Source: HGM04593 sp045631905
GTDB taxonomy: Bacteria > Bacteroidota > Bacteroidia > Bacteroidales > Bacteroidaceae
Length of the DNA stretch: 64,000 nucleotides
Assembly: GCA_045631905.1 (NCBI GenBank)
Contig: JAZQVO010000005.1
Location: 59,183 to 123,182 of the forward strand
Direction of reading: 5' to 3'
Shown here: piece after piece, positions 63,221-64,000 of the stretch
Position numbering within the stretch: the first letter of the stretch is position 1
How the letters are laid out: each line of letters opens with the position of its first letter
Translations under genes and position numbers: made by a program
Notes under the pieces: generated by a model
Told to the model about the DNA's origin: nothing
The model's database searches: none
Seen by the model: only the letters and a program-made list of their open reading frames with translations

Positions 63221-63250
63221 TTGTCAATCCGAAAAATAGCCGTATCTTTG
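63221..63250 (+). promoter_or_regulatory. promoter of rpsO
   Basis: TTG at 63221-63223 (partial -33), a 19-base spacer, and TATCTTTG at 63243-63250. The remaining bases of the divergent region, about 63063-63220, show no gene. Confidence 0.6.
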
Positions 63251-63300
63251 CACCCGCAAATAGCAAATAACAATTTTAATAACTTAAAAAAAACAAATCT

Positions 63301-63570
63301 ATGTATTTGGATTCAGCTAAAAAGCAAGAAATCTTTGGTACATACGGAACGTCTAACACTGATACCGGCTCTGCGGAGAGCCAGATAGCATTGTTCTCAT
63401 ACCGTATTGCCCATTTGACGGAGCACCTCAAGGCTAACCGTAAAGATTATAGTACACAGAGAGCTTTGACAATGTTGGTAGGTAAGCGTCGTTCACTCCT
63501 CAACTACTTGAAGGACCGTGACATCAACCGCTACCGTGCAATCGTTGCTAAACTCGGCTTGCGTAGATAA
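63301..63570 (+). CDS. rpsO: 30S ribosomal protein S15
   Basis: An 89-residue protein with the S15 pattern: NTDTGSAESQIALFSYRI, LTEHLKANRKDYSTQRAL and GKRRSLLNYLKDRD. It binds 16S rRNA and in many bacteria represses its own mRNA. Single gene with its own promoter and terminator. Confidence 0.97.
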   Translation: MYLDSAKKQEIFGTYGTSNTDTGSAESQIALFSYRIAHLTEHLKANRKDYSTQRALTMLVGKRRSLLNYLKDRDINRYRAIVAKLGLRR

Positions 63571-63590
63571 TCTACGCCTGAAATGGTTAA

Positions 63591-63623
63591 ATACCCTCTC
63601 GTTCCCGAGAGGGTATTTTTTTG
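63591..63623 (+). terminator. terminator after rpsO
   Basis: An 11-bp perfect stem (63591-63601 with 63606-63616) around a four-base loop followed by seven T. Confidence 0.93.
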
Positions 63624-63866
63624 TTTTTTGCCCGGCTTGCTGTGGATACTGCAATAAAAGAAGGCTTTTATCAACTTTTTACATTGAGCCCTTGGGACTC
63701 TTTTTTTTTGTTTATGCGGTAGGGGCACCGGTGTGTCTGCCCTTGATAATATCTACAGAAGTAATTTTCAAAATAAAATATTACGTACAAACAACAGAAC
63801 TGCCAATAACGACACCGAGAAGTTGGGTTAAAGGATTTTTTACTCTACTAGTTATTGCTGGTGAGC
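63624..63866. other. intergenic region without a recognised gene
   Basis: Between the rpsO terminator and the following palindrome I see no supported gene. One frame ends near 63871 but has no usable start codon after its last in-frame stop other than inside rpsO. Confidence 0.5.
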
Positions 63867-63900
63867 AATAAAAAAGCGACCAATTGGTCGCTTTTTTATT
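63867..63900. terminator. 34-base perfect palindrome, bidirectional terminator
   Basis: Seventeen bases (63867-63883) are followed directly by their exact reverse complement; the core AAAAAAGCGACC/GGTCGCTTTTTT gives a T-run in both directions. It lies directly behind the minus-strand gene that runs off the right edge. Confidence 0.9.
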
Positions 63901-63916
63901 GGTAAGAGTTCGAGTG

Positions 63917-64000
63917 TTATTTAAAAACTATCTTTTCGCCATTTACAATGTATATGCCCGGCTTTACAATCTTCTCCAATTTGTTGCCGAGGAGATCGAA
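63917..64000 (-). CDS. 3' end of a secreted-protein gene with a T9SS-like C-terminal signal
   Basis: Only the last 27 codons and the stop are inside the window. They read as a C-terminal strand pair, LLGNKLEKIVKPGIYIVNG and then EKIVFK, which matches the type IX secretion (Por) sorting tail pattern of a D-LxGxxV segment, a GIYIVNG turn and a final KxVxK. The rest of the protein and its function are unknown. Confidence 0.7.
   Translation of the reverse strand, partial: FDLLGNKLEKIVKPGIYIVNGEKIVFK

Noticed and set aside
63518..63871. 117-codon frame beyond rpsO
   Set aside because: Its only start lies within rpsO in another frame, it passes through the rpsO terminator, and it has no known domain.

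Overview
The window is a chromosomal segment of a member of the order Bacteroidales; I cannot fix the genus from sequence alone. The evidence is the gene content: a MurF-alanine racemase fusion, class III fructose-bisphosphatase, long-form IspG, GSCFA protein, DUF4369/TlpA lipoproteins, DUF4271, a type II glutaminyl cyclase and a T9SS-like C-terminal tail. Most start sites also lie downstream of the Bacteroidetes promoter motif TAnnTTTG, several with TTTG 18-19 bases further upstream, and Shine-Dalgarno sequences are largely absent.

Layout. 1-5801: partial DUF4369 lipoprotein, pnp, ddh, and a sodium:neurotransmitter-type symporter, separated by strong hairpin terminators. 5803-9254 (minus): murF-alr fusion and a GSCFA protein. 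9468-14172: dxs-trkA-trkH. 14144-16013 (minus): a DUF4435/TOPRIM-like protein and an ABC-type AAA ATPase that converge on trkH and resemble a PARIS-type defence pair. 16208-23663: nucleoside kinase, rpoN, fbp, purE, ispG.

23895-33916 is an AT-rich accessory operon (region A) with its own perfect promoter and terminator. It holds a divergent sigma-like factor, a small anti-sigma-like partner, a helical membrane protein, a membrane-anchored HExxH metalloprotein, a Ycf46-like AAA+ ATPase, three unknown proteins (one with two membrane segments) and a divergent Hsp70/actin-fold ATPase. I cannot match it as a whole to any named system; it is the best candidate for something undescribed.

34031-40026: ECF sigma factor, cysS-glutaminyl cyclase, sufE, and the minus-strand pair U32 peptidase-LD-carboxypeptidase. 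40031-44531 (minus) is a second accessory operon (region B): coiled-coil protein, glycine/alanine-rich membrane-active-looking protein, a second Ycf46-like AAA+ ATPase, and an FGE/C-type-lectin-fold protein that has lost one catalytic cysteine and carries an internal in-frame duplication. Regions A and B share the same kind of ATPase with parallel motifs, which suggests two variants of one mechanistic theme. An M48 peptidase-TerB fusion at 52370-53644 may belong to the same stress or conflict class.

44874-54303: acyltransferase, dusB, a three-gene dTDP-amino-deoxysugar cassette (FdtA-like, GNAT/FemAB-like, DegT aminotransferase), an outer-membrane porin-like barrel, a Gate-domain transporter, tRNA-Gln(TTG), the M48-TerB protein and tatD. 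54306-62968 (minus) is core housekeeping: yidD, rnpA, hemD, DUF4271, LOG, ahcY, then yifB, a TlpA-like lipoprotein and bipA. The window ends with rpsO and the last 27 codons of a secreted-protein gene on the minus strand. I see no insertion sequence, integrase, CRISPR array or rRNA gene.
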